From contig NZ_CP060402.1 of NCBI RefSeq assembly GCF_015040615.1, positions 620,001-684,000 of the forward strand: a DNA stretch of 64,000 nt. The letters run 5' to 3'. The notes under the pieces are model-generated. The model was given only the letters and a program-made list of their open reading frames with translations, made no database searches and had not been told where the DNA came from. Source of the stretch: Microbacterium sp. YJN-G (lineage in GTDB: Bacteria; Actinomycetota; Actinomycetes; Actinomycetales; Microbacteriaceae). Both the position numbers and the translations under genes were made by a program. Each line of letters opens with the position of its first letter. The first letter of the stretch is position 1. Below are positions 24,882 to 33,939 of this stretch, one piece after another.

Positions 24882-26609
24882 ATGAGCGGTGCTGTGTCCG
24901 CGCGCGACGATGCGCGGGGTGCGAAGTCGAGGGCTGGAGCGGTGCCGGAGGCTGGAGCGGAGCCGGGTGCGGGAGCGGCGCCGGACGCGGGAGCGGCGCC
25001 GGGTGCCGCGAGCGAGCATGCCGATGTGCACCTCGCCCTGCCGACGGTGCGCGAGGTGCTGCGGCTGGATGCGGTCGTCGAGGGCGTGCCCGAGGTGCTC
25101 AGCGGCGCGGACGCCCTGGACGGGCGGGTGCGCTGGGTGCATGTGTCCGACAGTGCGGGCGTCGCCCGGCTGCTCAACGGCGGTGAGCTGCTGCTGTCGA
25201 CGGGGTCGGGGTGGCCGCAGGATCCCGATGCGCTGCGCGCCTTCATCGCCGGCCTGATCGAAGTCGGCATCGCCGGTCTCGTGCTCGAACTGGGCACGCA
25301 CTACCGCTGGGTGCCCGCGGTCATCGCCGAGGCGGCTCAGGAGCACGGGCTGGTGCTGGTGGCCCTGCACCACGAGGTGAAGTACGTCACGATCACCGAG
25401 GTCGTGCACCGGCTGATCATCGACCGTCAGACCGCGGCGCTGCGGGCGCGCGACGAGGTGCGCGACCGGTTCACGGCGCTCACCCTGCGCGGATCGCCCG
25501 CCGACTACGTGGTGCAGCAGCTGTCGGTCACGCTCGGTGCCCCGGTCGTGCTCGAGAACCTCGCGCACGAGGTGGTGGCGGCCGAGGTCCCGCCGGCCCG
25601 TGAAGAGGAGCTGTTCGGCGACTGGGAGCGCCGGTCGCGGGCGGCGCACCAGGCCGCGGGAGCGCACGGCGTCACCGAGTCGGGCTGGCTGGTAGTGCCC
25701 GTCGAGGCGCGCGGCACGCGGTGGGGTCACCTGCTCGCGCTGCCCGGACCCGAGCATCCGGCCGGGCGGCTGGGCGTGCTGCAGCAGGGCGCGATCGCGC
25801 TGGCGCTGGGGCGGCTGGCCGACGGGCCGGTGGACGAATGGGAGCGTCAGGCGCGTCGGCGCCTGGTCGATCGGCTGCTGGCGGGACGGTTCGCGAGTGT
25901 CGCCGGCGCGGTGGCGCGGCTGGATGCGGCGGGCTTGCCGGTGCAGGGGCGCCGGCTGTTCGGGCTGGTGATCTCGCGCGCCGAGGTGACGGCGGCGAAG
26001 GCGGATGCTGCCGCGCGGGCGATCAGCGGCCGGGCCATCGTCGGGGCTGCGCCGGCGGGTGCCGGGGGACTGGCCGCCACGCTGCTGCTGTCGCTGCCCG
26101 CCGAGGCGATGTTCTCCGACGATGCGGCGATCGCCTTCGCGACCGCGGCGGCCGGTGAGGGCGCCGTGGTGTCGGTGGGGTCGCCGGCCGCCGGGCTCGA
26201 TCAGGCGCTGCGCTCGCTGCAGGAGGCGATCGATCTCTCGCGCGGCGGACTGCGCGGCGACCGCCGCAGCGCCCAGCTGCGACGGGCCGACACCCGCCCG
26301 CTGGTGCGCCTGGTGACGAATCTGCGTGAGGACCATCGGCTGCTCGAACACGGCGAGCGGATGCTGGCTCCGCTCGTCGAGTACGACCTGGCCCGCGGTG
26401 GAGACCTGCTCGATGTGCTGGGGGCCGTGCTGTCGCATCCGGCCAACCGCACCGCGGCCGCCGCGGCCTCGCACCTGTCGCGCTCGGTGTTCTACCAGCG
26501 CATCGCGCTGATCGAGGAGCTGCTCGACCTCGACCTCGACGACGGCGAGACGCAGACCGCGCTGCACTTGGCCCTGCTCGTCCGCCGCAGCGGCGCCGCC
26601 CGCCGCTGA
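24882..26609 (+). CDS. PucR family transcriptional regulator
   Basis: This 575-residue protein has an Ala/Gly/Pro-rich tail of about 45 residues with repeated GAxPxAGA units, then the PucR N-terminal domain (LPTVREVLRLDAVVEGVPEV onwards), a GGDEF-like central region, and a C-terminal helix-turn-helix of the HTH_30 type (about 495-560; LSHPANRTAAAAASHLSRSV). ATG 24882 lies 6 nt after GAGAGG; the ATG at 24876 touches that site. A -10 box TAGGAT is at 24849-24854. Relatives regulate purine, GABA and amine catabolism. It is divergent from mmsA and convergent with the NCS1 permease, so both are possible targets. Confidence 0.87.
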   Translation: MSGAVSARDDARGAKSRAGAVPEAGAEPGAGAAPDAGAAPGAASEHADVHLALPTVREVLRLDAVVEGVPEVLSGADALDGRVRWVHVSDSAGVARLLNGGELLLSTGSGWPQDPDALRAFIAGLIEVGIAGLVLELGTHYRWVPAVIAEAAQEHGLVLVALHHEVKYVTITEVVHRLIIDRQTAALRARDEVRDRFTALTLRGSPADYVVQQLSVTLGAPVVLENLAHEVVAAEVPPAREEELFGDWERRSRAAHQAAGAHGVTESGWLVVPVEARGTRWGHLLALPGPEHPAGRLGVLQQGAIALALGRLADGPVDEWERQARRRLVDRLLAGRFASVAGAVARLDAAGLPVQGRRLFGLVISRAEVTAAKADAAARAISGRAIVGAAPAGAGGLAATLLLSLPAEAMFSDDAAIAFATAAAGEGAVVSVGSPAAGLDQALRSLQEAIDLSRGGLRGDRRSAQLRRADTRPLVRLVTNLREDHRLLEHGERMLAPLVEYDLARGGDLLDVLGAVLSHPANRTAAAAASHLSRSVFYQRIALIEELLDLDLDDGETQTALHLALLVRRSGAARR

Positions 26610-26621
26610 CCCCTCTCTCAC

Positions 26622-26703
26622 GTCGGCGCCCCCTCTGGTTGTCGGCGCCCCCTCGTATTGACGTCACTCAGAGGGGGCGTCGACACCCAGAGGGGGCCTC
26701 GAC
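26622..26703. repeat. double palindrome between convergent pucR and NCS1 permease genes
   Basis: Two direct copies of GTCGGCGCCCCCTC (26622-26635 and 26641-26654) face two inverted copies at 26671-26684 and 26687-26703. The outermost 17-nt arms match at 15 positions and the inner 14-nt arms at 13. The structure can fold as one long hairpin or two alternative ones and probably terminates both transcripts. Confidence 0.8.
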
Positions 26704-26729
26704 GGAGGTGGGAACGGGGTCAGCGCGGG

Positions 26730-28199
26730 TCAGCGCGGGGTGGGGGTGGGCGCGGGGGCGGTGGGTGACGGGGTGGTGGCTGAGCGGGTGGCAGCGGTGC
26801 GGGTGGTCCACAGGCCCGGCACCAGGCGCATGAGCAGGTAGTAGCTCGCTCCGGCGGTGATCGCGCAGGGGATGGATGCTGAGATGAAGCCGATCTCAAG
26901 CCCGGGCACGTACGTGAACGGGTCGAGCAGCACCAGGTAGGTCACCGCTCCGATCACGATCGACACCAGGCCCGCGGGGTTGAAGCCTGCGAAGTACCAG
27001 TAGCTGCTGCCCGCGCCGTCGCTGAACAGGCCGCGCACGTCGAGGTGCTGGCGCCGGATCAGGAAGTAGTCGACGATCTGCATGCCGCAGATCGGGCCGA
27101 GCAGAATGCCGGCGAGGGTGATGAACGCGCCGTAGTTCGCCATGAACGGCTCCGAGAGCACGGTGGCCACCAGCGCCACGGGCGCCAGCACGATCACGAC
27201 TGCCCACGCCCACGGCACGCGCCGGTCGACGGCCGGCAGCTGCTTCAGCCCGAGGGCGGCAGAGTAGGCGCCGACCATCACGGTGCCGATGTTGGCGAAC
27301 ACCAGGAACAGCAGCGCGAACACCCCGAAGACCGGTCCGCCCAGTTCGATCAGGAAGGCGGTCGGATCACCGCCCGAGGCGGGCACGGCGAGAGCCGCGA
27401 TCATGCCGATTGCGAGCACGAGTCCCATCATCAGACCGAGGCCGGCGACAGACGGGAACGCGGCGTGGCGCATCGACTTCGCATTGCGGGTGAGGCTGCC
27501 CACGTACGGCCACCAGGACAGACCACCCGCGACGCCGAGTTCGACGACGAGCATGAAGTCGAGGTGGTTGTCGCCGAACGGGGCGAGCGCCTTGGCCGAG
27601 AGGATTTGATCGAGGCCGAACTCGGCGATCAGTGTCGCACCGATCCAGATCGCCAGAGCCAGCACGGTGACGGCGACCAGCGGGCCCGCCCAGCGCAGCG
27701 TGCGGTTGCCGCGACGCAGCAGCAGGAACACCGCGACGATGCCGAGCAGCGAGAAGACGGGTGCCCACGCTCCGGCATCCGCTTCACCGATCACGCCCAA
27801 CTGGGCCAGCGCTGCCGACGATGCATCCGAGAGCGAGATCATCAGCACGGCGTTCCAGCCGATCAGGATGGTCAGCGCGAGCACGACGGTGAGGTACGAG
27901 CCGCGAACCCCGAAGATCGTACGGGTGGAGCGCACGGCCTCGATGCCGTATCGGCTGGCGGCGGGGAGGGCGGCGAGCAGCACGACGAAGACGCCGATCA
28001 GCGTTCCGGCGATGATGGCCATCACGCCCTGGGTCGCGCCGAGATAGGCGGCGACGAAGCCGCCGCTGATGAAGCACCACGTCGCCACGGCCGCTGACGA
28101 GGTGTTGCCGAAGACGGCGAGGCCGCCCCAGTTCTTCTCAGCGCGGGAGAGCGGGATGCTGCTCTCGAAACCCGCCTCGGAGATGGTCTGCCTGCTCAT
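26730..28199 (-). CDS. NCS1 family nucleobase:cation symporter (cytosine/purine permease type)
   Basis: The 489-residue membrane protein has about twelve hydrophobic segments. It begins with the ESSIPLSRAEKNWGGLAVFG stretch, whose PL-x(7)-W-x(4)-F/L-N pattern is typical of NCS1 carriers; GLSWWPYVGSLTR and GPICGMQIVDYFLIRR are also conserved. It should import a nucleobase, hydantoin or related ring with H+ or Na+. The ATG overlaps the stop of the 52-residue protein upstream by 4 nt, which fixes the start. The last 30 residues are a Thr/Pro/Ala-rich tail encoded by tandem GC-rich repeats. Its genes are divergent from a TetR regulator. Confidence 0.87.
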   Translation of the reverse strand: MSRQTISEAGFESSIPLSRAEKNWGGLAVFGNTSSAAVATWCFISGGFVAAYLGATQGVMAIIAGTLIGVFVVLLAALPAASRYGIEAVRSTRTIFGVRGSYLTVVLALTILIGWNAVLMISLSDASSAALAQLGVIGEADAGAWAPVFSLLGIVAVFLLLRRGNRTLRWAGPLVAVTVLALAIWIGATLIAEFGLDQILSAKALAPFGDNHLDFMLVVELGVAGGLSWWPYVGSLTRNAKSMRHAAFPSVAGLGLMMGLVLAIGMIAALAVPASGGDPTAFLIELGGPVFGVFALLFLVFANIGTVMVGAYSAALGLKQLPAVDRRVPWAWAVVIVLAPVALVATVLSEPFMANYGAFITLAGILLGPICGMQIVDYFLIRRQHLDVRGLFSDGAGSSYWYFAGFNPAGLVSIVIGAVTYLVLLDPFTYVPGLEIGFISASIPCAITAGASYYLLMRLVPGLWTTRTAATRSATTPSPTAPAPTPTPR

Positions 28200-28354
28200 G
28201 CGCCCAGCCCCCATCCGATGACGATCAGCACGATCGGGAGGAACAGTCCCAGCCAGGCGAGTGACAGGAAGTCTCGGGTGCTGAACGGGCGATCGAGCTT
28301 ATCGGGACCCTCCAGGACCCGCAGCCGCTCTTCGATCTCAGCCTGCGTTGCCAT
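28196..28354 (-). CDS. 52-residue single-pass membrane protein upstream of the NCS1 permease
   Basis: A small gene begins at an ATG preceded by GAGGAGAAGAG and ends with a TGA overlapping the permease ATG by 4 nt. The product starts MATQAEIEERLRVLEGPDKL, a charged amphipathic part, and ends in one hydrophobic segment of about 20 residues (LAWLGLFLPIVLIVIGWGLG). The good ribosome site, coupling and clean charged-then-hydrophobic pattern support a real protein. It could be an accessory subunit or stabiliser of the permease. I know no named family for it. Confidence 0.75.
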   Translation of the reverse strand: MATQAEIEERLRVLEGPDKLDRPFSTRDFLSLAWLGLFLPIVLIVIGWGLGA

Positions 28355-28403
28355 CTCTTCTCCTCGTCGAGTCGATGTGTGCGCGTCGTCGCGCTTGCGG
28401 TGC

Positions 28404-28433
28404 AGTCTAGGGTGGGTGCAACGCTGGTGTCAA
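28404..28433 (-). promoter_or_regulatory. sigma-A-like promoter for the NCS1 permease operon
   Basis: On the minus strand, TTGACA (28433-28428), an 18-nt spacer and TAGACT (28409-28404) form a strong consensus promoter about 50 nt upstream of the small membrane protein start. Confidence 0.65.
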
Positions 28434-28458
28434 CGGTGGTGACTGCTGGTAGTGTCAC
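28429..28458. promoter_or_regulatory. alternating GTCA/TGAC half-sites in the tetR/permease divergent region
   Basis: Half-sites GTCA (28429-28432), TGAC (28440-28443) and GTCA (28454-28457) alternate in orientation. The middle pair gives GTGAC-N10-GTCAC (28439-28458). They overlap the minus-strand -35 box and a possible plus-strand -10 (TAGTGT, 28450-28455), well placed for a TetR repressor acting on both genes. Confidence 0.4.
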
Positions 28459-28488
28459 AGCATCCGCATCGGCGCTGAGGAGATATTC

Positions 28489-29148
28489 GTGAAGGTCCGC
28501 ACCCCCCTCGATCGTGAAGCGCTGATGCAGGGCGCGCGTCAGCTCGCCGCCCGGCCCGGCGGGGGGAGCGTCTCGCTGCGCGACCTCGGCAAGCTGCTCG
28601 GCGTCGACCACACCGCGCTGTACCGACACGTGCGCAACAAAGAGGAATTGGTGCGGATGCTGCTCGACAGCATGCTGCAGCAGGCCGTCGACGCGGTCAC
28701 CGCCCCCGAGGACGACTGGCAGCAGCGCCTCATGCAGTTCGCCGCGGCGGTGCGCGACGTGTTCGTGCAGTATCCGGCCATCGGCAGCGAGGCGGTGGTG
28801 CTCAGCACCTACGGCGAGGGCGAGCTGAACGCGATGGAGCTGATGATGTCGGCATTCCACACCGCCGGCCTGCGTGATGACGAACTCGTGCAGCACTACG
28901 GCCTGTTCTCGAGCTTCACCCTCGCACGGGCGGCGGGCATCGCGCGTTCGCGTGCTGCGCGCGGCGTCGCGCGCGAGGCGAGCGTGCCGTGGATGGACGC
29001 ACCCCTGCACGCCGGAGTCGCGCAGCCGCTGGTCGGACGCTGGCGCGAGCAGATCCTCGGGCTCGTCGACGACGACCTGTTCGAAGAGGGCGCCCGCACC
29101 ATCGTCGAGTCCGCCGCCCGCGCCGCCCTCATACACTCCCGCTCCTGA
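28489..29148 (+). CDS. TetR/AcrR family transcriptional regulator
   Basis: This 219-residue protein has an N-terminal helix-turn-helix (about residues 8-55) ending in VSLRDLGKLLGVDHTALYRHVRNKEEL, the TetR pattern, and a helical C-terminal ligand domain. The GTG start is 6 nt after GAGGAG. It is divergent from the small membrane protein/NCS1 permease operon, which it probably represses, releasing DNA when a nucleobase-like ligand binds. The ligand is not predictable. Confidence 0.9.
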   Translation: MKVRTPLDREALMQGARQLAARPGGGSVSLRDLGKLLGVDHTALYRHVRNKEELVRMLLDSMLQQAVDAVTAPEDDWQQRLMQFAAAVRDVFVQYPAIGSEAVVLSTYGEGELNAMELMMSAFHTAGLRDDELVQHYGLFSSFTLARAAGIARSRAARGVAREASVPWMDAPLHAGVAQPLVGRWREQILGLVDDDLFEEGARTIVESAARAALIHSRS

Positions 29149-29219
29149 CCCCACGCACCACCACCGTCGACGGGTGGAGAACGGACGCAAGAAGGGGGCG
29201 GGGGAGAGCGGGGGTCAGG
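29144..29219. terminator. long inverted repeat spanning the 3' ends of convergent tetR and cupin genes
   Basis: CCTGACCCC (29144-29152) and GGGGTCAGG (29211-29219) are perfect arms containing the stop codons of both genes. An inner pair, CCACC (29161-29165) and GGTGG (29173-29177), can form a second stem. It can stop transcription from both sides. Confidence 0.6.
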
Positions 29220-29577
29220 CCACGTAGACCTTGCGGAGGGTCTCGTGGATCGTCCAGACCGTCCGCATTCCGGCATCCAGGCGCACGATCATGCCCGGGC
29301 GCAGCTCGACCGGCGGCAGCGGGGGATGCTCGAACTCGAGCGTCGCCGCACCCGCCACCACGACGAACACCTCGTCGGCCTCGACGTCGGTCGAGACGCC
29401 CGGCGTGTGCTCCCACACCCCGATCGAGCGTCCGCCGAGTTCGTCGAGCACGACGTGCCCGGCCCGCGGAGCGCCCTCCCGCACCTGGTCGGCGTCGATC
29501 GGCGCAGAGGGCAGGGCGAGGGATGCCACGGGCACGGCGCTCCCGGCATCCAGGCGGGTCGCATCCAGGCGGGTCAT
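29215..29577 (-). CDS. small cupin-domain protein
   Basis: The 120-residue protein is a single cupin barrel of the DUF861/EutQ-like type, with VWEHTPGVSTDVEADEVFVV and a second strand region VELRPGMIVRLDAG. The usual metal-binding His residues of cupin motif 1 are mostly replaced (only one His precedes the Glu), so metal binding is uncertain. Its start overlaps the stop of the FAD oxidase by 4 nt, so it is the second gene of that unit. Such small cupins often accompany amine oxidases and may be isomerases, hydrolases or sensors. Confidence 0.8.
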   Translation of the reverse strand: MTRLDATRLDAGSAVPVASLALPSAPIDADQVREGAPRAGHVVLDELGGRSIGVWEHTPGVSTDVEADEVFVVVAGAATLEFEHPPLPPVELRPGMIVRLDAGMRTVWTIHETLRKVYVA

Positions 29578-31013
29578 GAGTCGAACCCCAGGCCCAGCGC
29601 GTCCAGCGTGCGCAGCAGCAGATCGCGGCGGCCCTCGTTGTGATCGGCCTTGTCGAGCGACCGGCGGGTGGCATTGATGCCGATCGCGGCCGCAGGCTCT
29701 GGCGGGAACGGCAGCGGCCGGCGCCGGACCATCCGCAGCCCGGTGCGCTCGTTCTCGACGCCGCCGAGCAGGTCGAGCATGACCTCGGCGGCGAAGCGGG
29801 TCGAGGCGACACCCAGCCCGGTGAACCCGGCCGCGTACGCGACGCGTCCGCGCCGCGCGGTGCCGAAGAACGCGGTGAACTGCGTGCTGGTGTCGATCGC
29901 CCCGGCCCACTGGTGCGTGAACCGCAGCCCCTCCAGCTGCGGGAAGGTGGTGAAGAAGTGCTCGGCCAGGCGACGCCAGCTCTGCGGCCGGTTCTCGTAC
30001 TCGGCGCGCACCTTGCGCCCGTAGTGGTAGATCGCGTCGTAGCCGCCGAACAGGATGCGGTTGTCCTTGGTGAGCCGGTAGTAGTGGAACTGGTTCGCCA
30101 TGTCGCCGATGCCCTGCCTGCCCTGCCAGCCGATCTCGGCCATCTGGGCGTCCGAGAGCGGCTCGGTCATCAGCACGTAGTCGTACACCGGCACCGTCAT
30201 CAGCCGGTTGCGCTTGAGCAGCGACGGGAACACGTTCGTGGCGAGCACCGCCTGACGCGCGCGCACGCGCCCGCCGTCGGTGATCACCTCCACCCCGTCC
30301 GCTGAGGTGTCGAGTCCAGACACCCGGGAGCGCTCGAAGATCACCACGCCGCGCTCCTCGGCGACGCGGGCGAGTTCTGCGGCGAAGCGGGCGGGATGCA
30401 GCATCCCCTCCTTCTTGTCCCAGATGGCGCCGAGGTAGGTGGGCGAGTTGACCTGGGCGCGCGCGGCGTCCTGGTCGAGGAAGACGATGTGTTCGTCGCC
30501 GTCGGCGATCGCCTCGTCGCGCATCTCGTGCAGCCAGGGCAGCTCGTGCTGCTCGAGGGCGGGGGAGAGCACCCCGGTGCGCTCGAACTGGAAGTCCATG
30601 CCGTACTTCGCGCCGGCCGCTTCGATGGCATCCAGGTTCTCGTGCCCGAGCCGCTCGAGCAGCGGCATCTCGTCTGGCCAGCGCGACATGCCGTTCTGAT
30701 GCCCGTGGGTGAGGCTCGCCTCGCAGAATCCGCCGTTGCGGCCCGACGCCGCCCAGCCCACCCGCTGCGCCTCGACCACCGCGATGCGTGCTCCTGGCAT
30801 CCGCTCGGTGGCGAGCAGCGCCGTCCACAGCCCGCTGTATCCGCCGCCGACGACGACCAGGTCGGCGTCGTGCGCGCCGCGTAGCGGCGGGCGGTCGGGG
30901 GTGAGTGCGGCGGGCAGGTCGTCTCGCCAGAACACGGAGTGCGCTGTGCCCTGCAGGGCGTGCTCGACGACGGACTCGGCGGGGCGGTTCCGCTCGAAGA
31001 CGGTGGATGCCAC
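29574..31013 (-). CDS. FAD-dependent oxidoreductase, gamma-glutamylputrescine oxidase-like
   Basis: This 479-residue DAO-fold flavoprotein has the dinucleotide-binding motif VVVGGGYSGLWTALLA at about residues 53-68, GWAASGRNGGFCEA at about 87-100, and a C-terminal GFTGLGVASTRFAAEVMLDL. The leading 35 residues, including HALQGTAHSVFWRDDLP, match the N-terminal extension of PuuB-type enzymes. It should oxidise an N-substituted diamine to an aldehyde with release of H2O2. It is paralogous to the enzyme at 18893 but clearly diverged. With the Pot importer and amidohydrolase upstream on the same strand, a polyamine role is likely. Confidence 0.87.
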   Translation of the reverse strand: MASTVFERNRPAESVVEHALQGTAHSVFWRDDLPAALTPDRPPLRGAHDADLVVVGGGYSGLWTALLATERMPGARIAVVEAQRVGWAASGRNGGFCEASLTHGHQNGMSRWPDEMPLLERLGHENLDAIEAAGAKYGMDFQFERTGVLSPALEQHELPWLHEMRDEAIADGDEHIVFLDQDAARAQVNSPTYLGAIWDKKEGMLHPARFAAELARVAEERGVVIFERSRVSGLDTSADGVEVITDGGRVRARQAVLATNVFPSLLKRNRLMTVPVYDYVLMTEPLSDAQMAEIGWQGRQGIGDMANQFHYYRLTKDNRILFGGYDAIYHYGRKVRAEYENRPQSWRRLAEHFFTTFPQLEGLRFTHQWAGAIDTSTQFTAFFGTARRGRVAYAAGFTGLGVASTRFAAEVMLDLLGGVENERTGLRMVRRRPLPFPPEPAAAIGINATRRSLDKADHNEGRRDLLLRTLDALGLGFDS

Positions 31014-31177
31014 GGTGTATCAGCTCCGATCAGAGGGGGTCGTTCTCATCCTCGCGGATGGGTGCGAGCGGCCGCAGGGGCGCGGTGTCGCGTTCTGGGG
31101 GTGCGGCCGGACGGACTGTCGGGCGGCGGCGGCGACGATGCAGAGCGGGTGCCGGCCGCGGCGCCGGCCGCGCGCGC

Positions 31178-31203
31178 CGCCGCCGGTACCGACGCCGGCG
31201 GCG
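31178..31203. terminator. GC-rich stem-loop downstream of the YtcJ-like amidohydrolase
   Basis: CGCCGCCGG (31178-31186) and CCGGCGGCG (31195-31203) form a perfect 9-bp stem with an 8-nt loop in an extremely GC-rich 212-nt gap. No other gene or promoter is evident in this gap. Confidence 0.5.
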
Positions 31204-31225
31204 CCGGGCCGCGACCGACCACTCG

Positions 31226-32863
31226 TCACGACGCCGCGTACACCCGCTCGCCCTCGACGAAGGTCTGCAGCACCCGCGTCGAGCCGATCTCGTCGATCGG
31301 CCCGTCGAAGGGGTCGCGGTCGAGCACCACGAGGTCGGCGTACTTGCCGACCTCGATCGTCCCGGTATCGCGGTCGAGGTGGTTCACCCAGGCCGAGCCC
31401 GCGGTGTAGGCGGTCAGTGAGGTCGCCAGGTCGATGGCCTGCTCGGGCAGGAAGCGCTCCTGCTCGGCATCCCCGACGTCGCGCCGGTTCACGGCGGTGT
31501 GGATCGCCGCCAGCGGGTCGGGGCTCGACACCGACCAGTCGCTGCCGGCGGCCAGCACGGCGCCCGAACGCTGCAGATCGCCGAACGGGTACTGCCAGCC
31601 CGCGCGGCGCTCACCGAGGAACGGCAGGGTCAGCTCGACCATCTGCGGTTCGAGCGAGGCCCACAGCGACTGCATGTTGGCGGCGACGCCGAGTTCGCGG
31701 AACCGCGGGACGTCTTCGGGGTGCACCACCTGCAGGTGCGCGATGTGGTGCCGGTTGTCGCTGCGGCCGTTGCGCCGCACGGCGTGGTCGACCGCGTCGA
31801 GGCACTGCCGCACGGCGCGGTCGCCGATCGCGTGGAAGTGCACCTGGAAGCCGAGTTCATCGAGCTGCGGCACCGCTTCGTTCAGGATCTCGGGGTCGAC
31901 GAACGAGATGCCCGAGTTGTCGGTGGGGTGCCCGTGCCCGTCGCAGTACGGCTCGAGCATGGCGGCGGTGAAGTTCTCGGCCACGCCGTCCTGCATGACC
32001 TTCACGCTCGTCGCCGCGAACCGGCCGGCCCGGTAGCGCTCGCGGCGCTCGAGCAGCGACGGGATCTGCTCGAGGCCCGCCGCACGATCCCACCAGATGG
32101 CGCCGACGACGCGGGCGGTCAGCCGCCCGTCATTCGCGGCGGTGACGTAGGCGGGGCCCGGGTCGCCGGCGTCGCCGTATGCGCCGACGATGGCATCCTG
32201 CCAGGCGGTGACGCCGAACGAGTGCAGGTAGCGCTGCCCCTCGAGCAGCGCGTCGACCAGGCGCTCGGGCGGCTCGACCGGCAGCAGCCGGTTCACCAGC
32301 GTCATCGCCCCCTCGTGCAGGGTGCCGGTGGGGTCGCCGGCCGCGTCGCGCTCGATGCGCCCGTCGGCGGGGTCGGGGGTGTGCCGGTCGATGCCGGCCA
32401 GGCGCAGCGCCGCCGAGTTGACCCACGCGCCGTGCCCGTCGCGGTTGGGCAGGAACGCCGGCCGGTCGGGCACGACGGTGTCGAGGGCGGATGCTGTGGG
32501 CGTCCCGCCCGGGAACGCCGACATCGCCCACCCGCCGCCGAGCACCCACTCGTCGTCGGGGTGCGCCGCGGCGTAGGCGGCGATGGTCTCGAGGTATTCC
32601 GGTTGCGTCGAGCACACCGACAGGTCGCAGCGCAGGATGTCGAGCCCGCCCCACAGGGCGTGCACGTGGGCATCCTGGAAGCCGGGCACCAGCATCCGTC
32701 CGCCGAGATCGACCACCTCGGTGGCCGGGCCGATCAGGTCGTCGACGTCGCGGCCGACGGCGACGATGCGTCCGCCGCCGACCGCTACGGCGCTCGCGCG
32801 CGAGCGCACGGCGTCGGAGGTGAAGACGGGGCCGCCGGTGAACACGAGGTCGGCGTACGGCAT
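31226..32863 (-). CDS. YtcJ-like amidohydrolase
   Basis: This 545-residue metal-dependent amidohydrolase of the YtcJ/AmiD group has the HxH pair H66/H68 in [23 protein letters not shown] and [13 protein letters not shown] carrying further metal ligands, and the conserved [21 protein letters not shown]sp loop near the C-terminus. AAAGGAG precedes the ATG. Such enzymes cleave amides or carbamates of unidentified small substrates. It lies 95 nt downstream of the Pot-type permease genes and is probably cotranscribed with them, suggesting that it hydrolyses an imported N-acyl amine. Confidence 0.88.
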   Translation of the reverse strand: MPYADLVFTGGPVFTSDAVRSRASAVAVGGGRIVAVGRDVDDLIGPATEVVDLGGRMLVPGFQDAHVHALWGGLDILRCDLSVCSTQPEYLETIAAYAAAHPDDEWVLGGGWAMSAFPGGTPTASALDTVVPDRPAFLPNRDGHGAWVNSAALRLAGIDRHTPDPADGRIERDAAGDPTGTLHEGAMTLVNRLLPVEPPERLVDALLEGQRYLHSFGVTAWQDAIVGAYGDAGDPGPAYVTAANDGRLTARVVGAIWWDRAAGLEQIPSLLERRERYRAGRFAATSVKVMQDGVAENFTAAMLEPYCDGHGHPTDNSGISFVDPEILNEAVPQLDELGFQVHFHAIGDRAVRQCLDAVDHAVRRNGRSDNRHHIAHLQVVHPEDVPRFRELGVAANMQSLWASLEPQMVELTLPFLGERRAGWQYPFGDLQRSGAVLAAGSDWSVSSPDPLAAIHTAVNRRDVGDAEQERFLPEQAIDLATSLTAYTAGSAWVNHLDRDTGTIEVGKYADLVVLDRDPFDGPIDEIGSTRVLQTFVEGERVYAAS

Positions 32864-32958
32864 GGGGACTCCTTTGCTGGCGGCGCGGACGGCGCCGGAG
32901 GGGCGTGCGTGTGGGTCCGGTCTGTGAGACCGGGGGATGGATGCCGGAGCGCGGCGGA

Positions 32959-33939
32959 CTACCCGCCCGACATGGTGCGGGCGATGTCGGCCGTCGAGTC
33001 GCCCGCGCGGCGGAGCACGATGGCGACGACCGAGAGCGCGAGCAGCGTGACGATCAGCATGATCGTCGAGACACCGGCGATCTCGGGGCGCAGTCCGCTG
33101 CGCAGCGAGCTGAGCACGTAGACCGGCCACGGGGTCGACCCCGACACCTGCACGAACGCCGAGACGATGGTGTTGTCGAGGCTGAACGTGAACGACAGCA
33201 GGAGCCCTGCCAGCACGGCGGGCATCGCCAGCGGCAGAGTGACCTTCAGGAAGGTGCGCAGCGGCGGTGCGTACAGGTCGGCCGAGGCCTCTTCGAGGTT
33301 CGCGGGCAGGCCGATCAGCCGGGCGCGCACGATGTAGGTGACCACCGCGACCGAGAACAGCGAGTGGCCGATCACCAGGCGGAAGGTGCCGTCGTTGAAC
33401 AGCCACATCCCCATGTCCTGACCGAGGAAGACCAGCCACGGCAGCAGCGAGACCGCGTCGACGATCTCGGGGGTGACCGCCACCAGCAGCAGCATCCCGA
33501 TGAACCAGCCCGTCCACTTCCCGGGGCGGCGCGCCAGGGCGATGCCGGCGAGGGTTCCCAGCAGCGACGCCAGCACGGCGGCGATCGCTCCGGTGCGCAG
33601 CGACACCATCACGGCATCCGCGATCGCGGGCTTGCGGAACAGGGCGAGATAGCCGTCGAAGCCGAAGCTGTCGAAGGCGACCAGCAGGCGCCCGTTGTTG
33701 AACGAGTAGATGACGATCACGAGGATCGGGGTGAACAGGAAGACGTAGACCAGCACGCTCCAGGCCTTCAGCATCCGATCGGTCAGCGCCCGGCGCTGCC
33801 TGTGCTGACGCGGCTCGGCGTGCGCGTCGGCGACGTTCGCGGACGGCCCGCCGGCGCCGACTCCGCTGTCACCGCGACCGGCGGACAGGTCGACCGCGGC
33901 GGCCGGGAGGGTTCCCGTACCAGGCTCGACGGATGTCAT
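32959..33939 (-). CDS. potC: ABC transporter permease, PotC type
   Basis: This 326-residue inner-membrane permease has a long Ala/Gly-rich cytoplasmic N-terminus (about 55 residues) followed by six TM segments. The cytoplasmic EAA loop is visible as EEASADLYAPPLRTFLKVTLPLAMPAV, with the usual EEA-x-L pattern. Its ATG overlaps the stop of the companion permease by 4 nt. Together with genes at 33936, 34819 and 36029 it makes a spermidine/putrescine-type importer. The assignment to polyamines rests on family resemblance and the neighbouring polyamine enzymes. Confidence 0.88.
   Translation of the reverse strand: MTSVEPGTGTLPAAAVDLSAGRGDSGVGAGGPSANVADAHAEPRQHRQRRALTDRMLKAWSVLVYVFLFTPILVIVIYSFNNGRLLVAFDSFGFDGYLALFRKPAIADAVMVSLRTGAIAAVLASLLGTLAGIALARRPGKWTGWFIGMLLLVAVTPEIVDAVSLLPWLVFLGQDMGMWLFNDGTFRLVIGHSLFSVAVVTYIVRARLIGLPANLEEASADLYAPPLRTFLKVTLPLAMPAVLAGLLLSFTFSLDNTIVSAFVQVSGSTPWPVYVLSSLRSGLRPEIAGVSTIMLIVTLLALSVVAIVLRRAGDSTADIARTMSGG

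Noticed and set aside
24696..26621. The mmsA frame stays open a further 642 codons upstream
   Set aside because: It is antisense to pucR, which has clear domains; the ATG at 24695 has a good ribosome site.
31020..31229. A 69-codon minus-strand frame overlapping the end of the amidohydrolase
   Set aside because: Arg/Gly/Pro-rich composition from extremely GC-rich DNA, containing a terminator-like stem; no homology visible.
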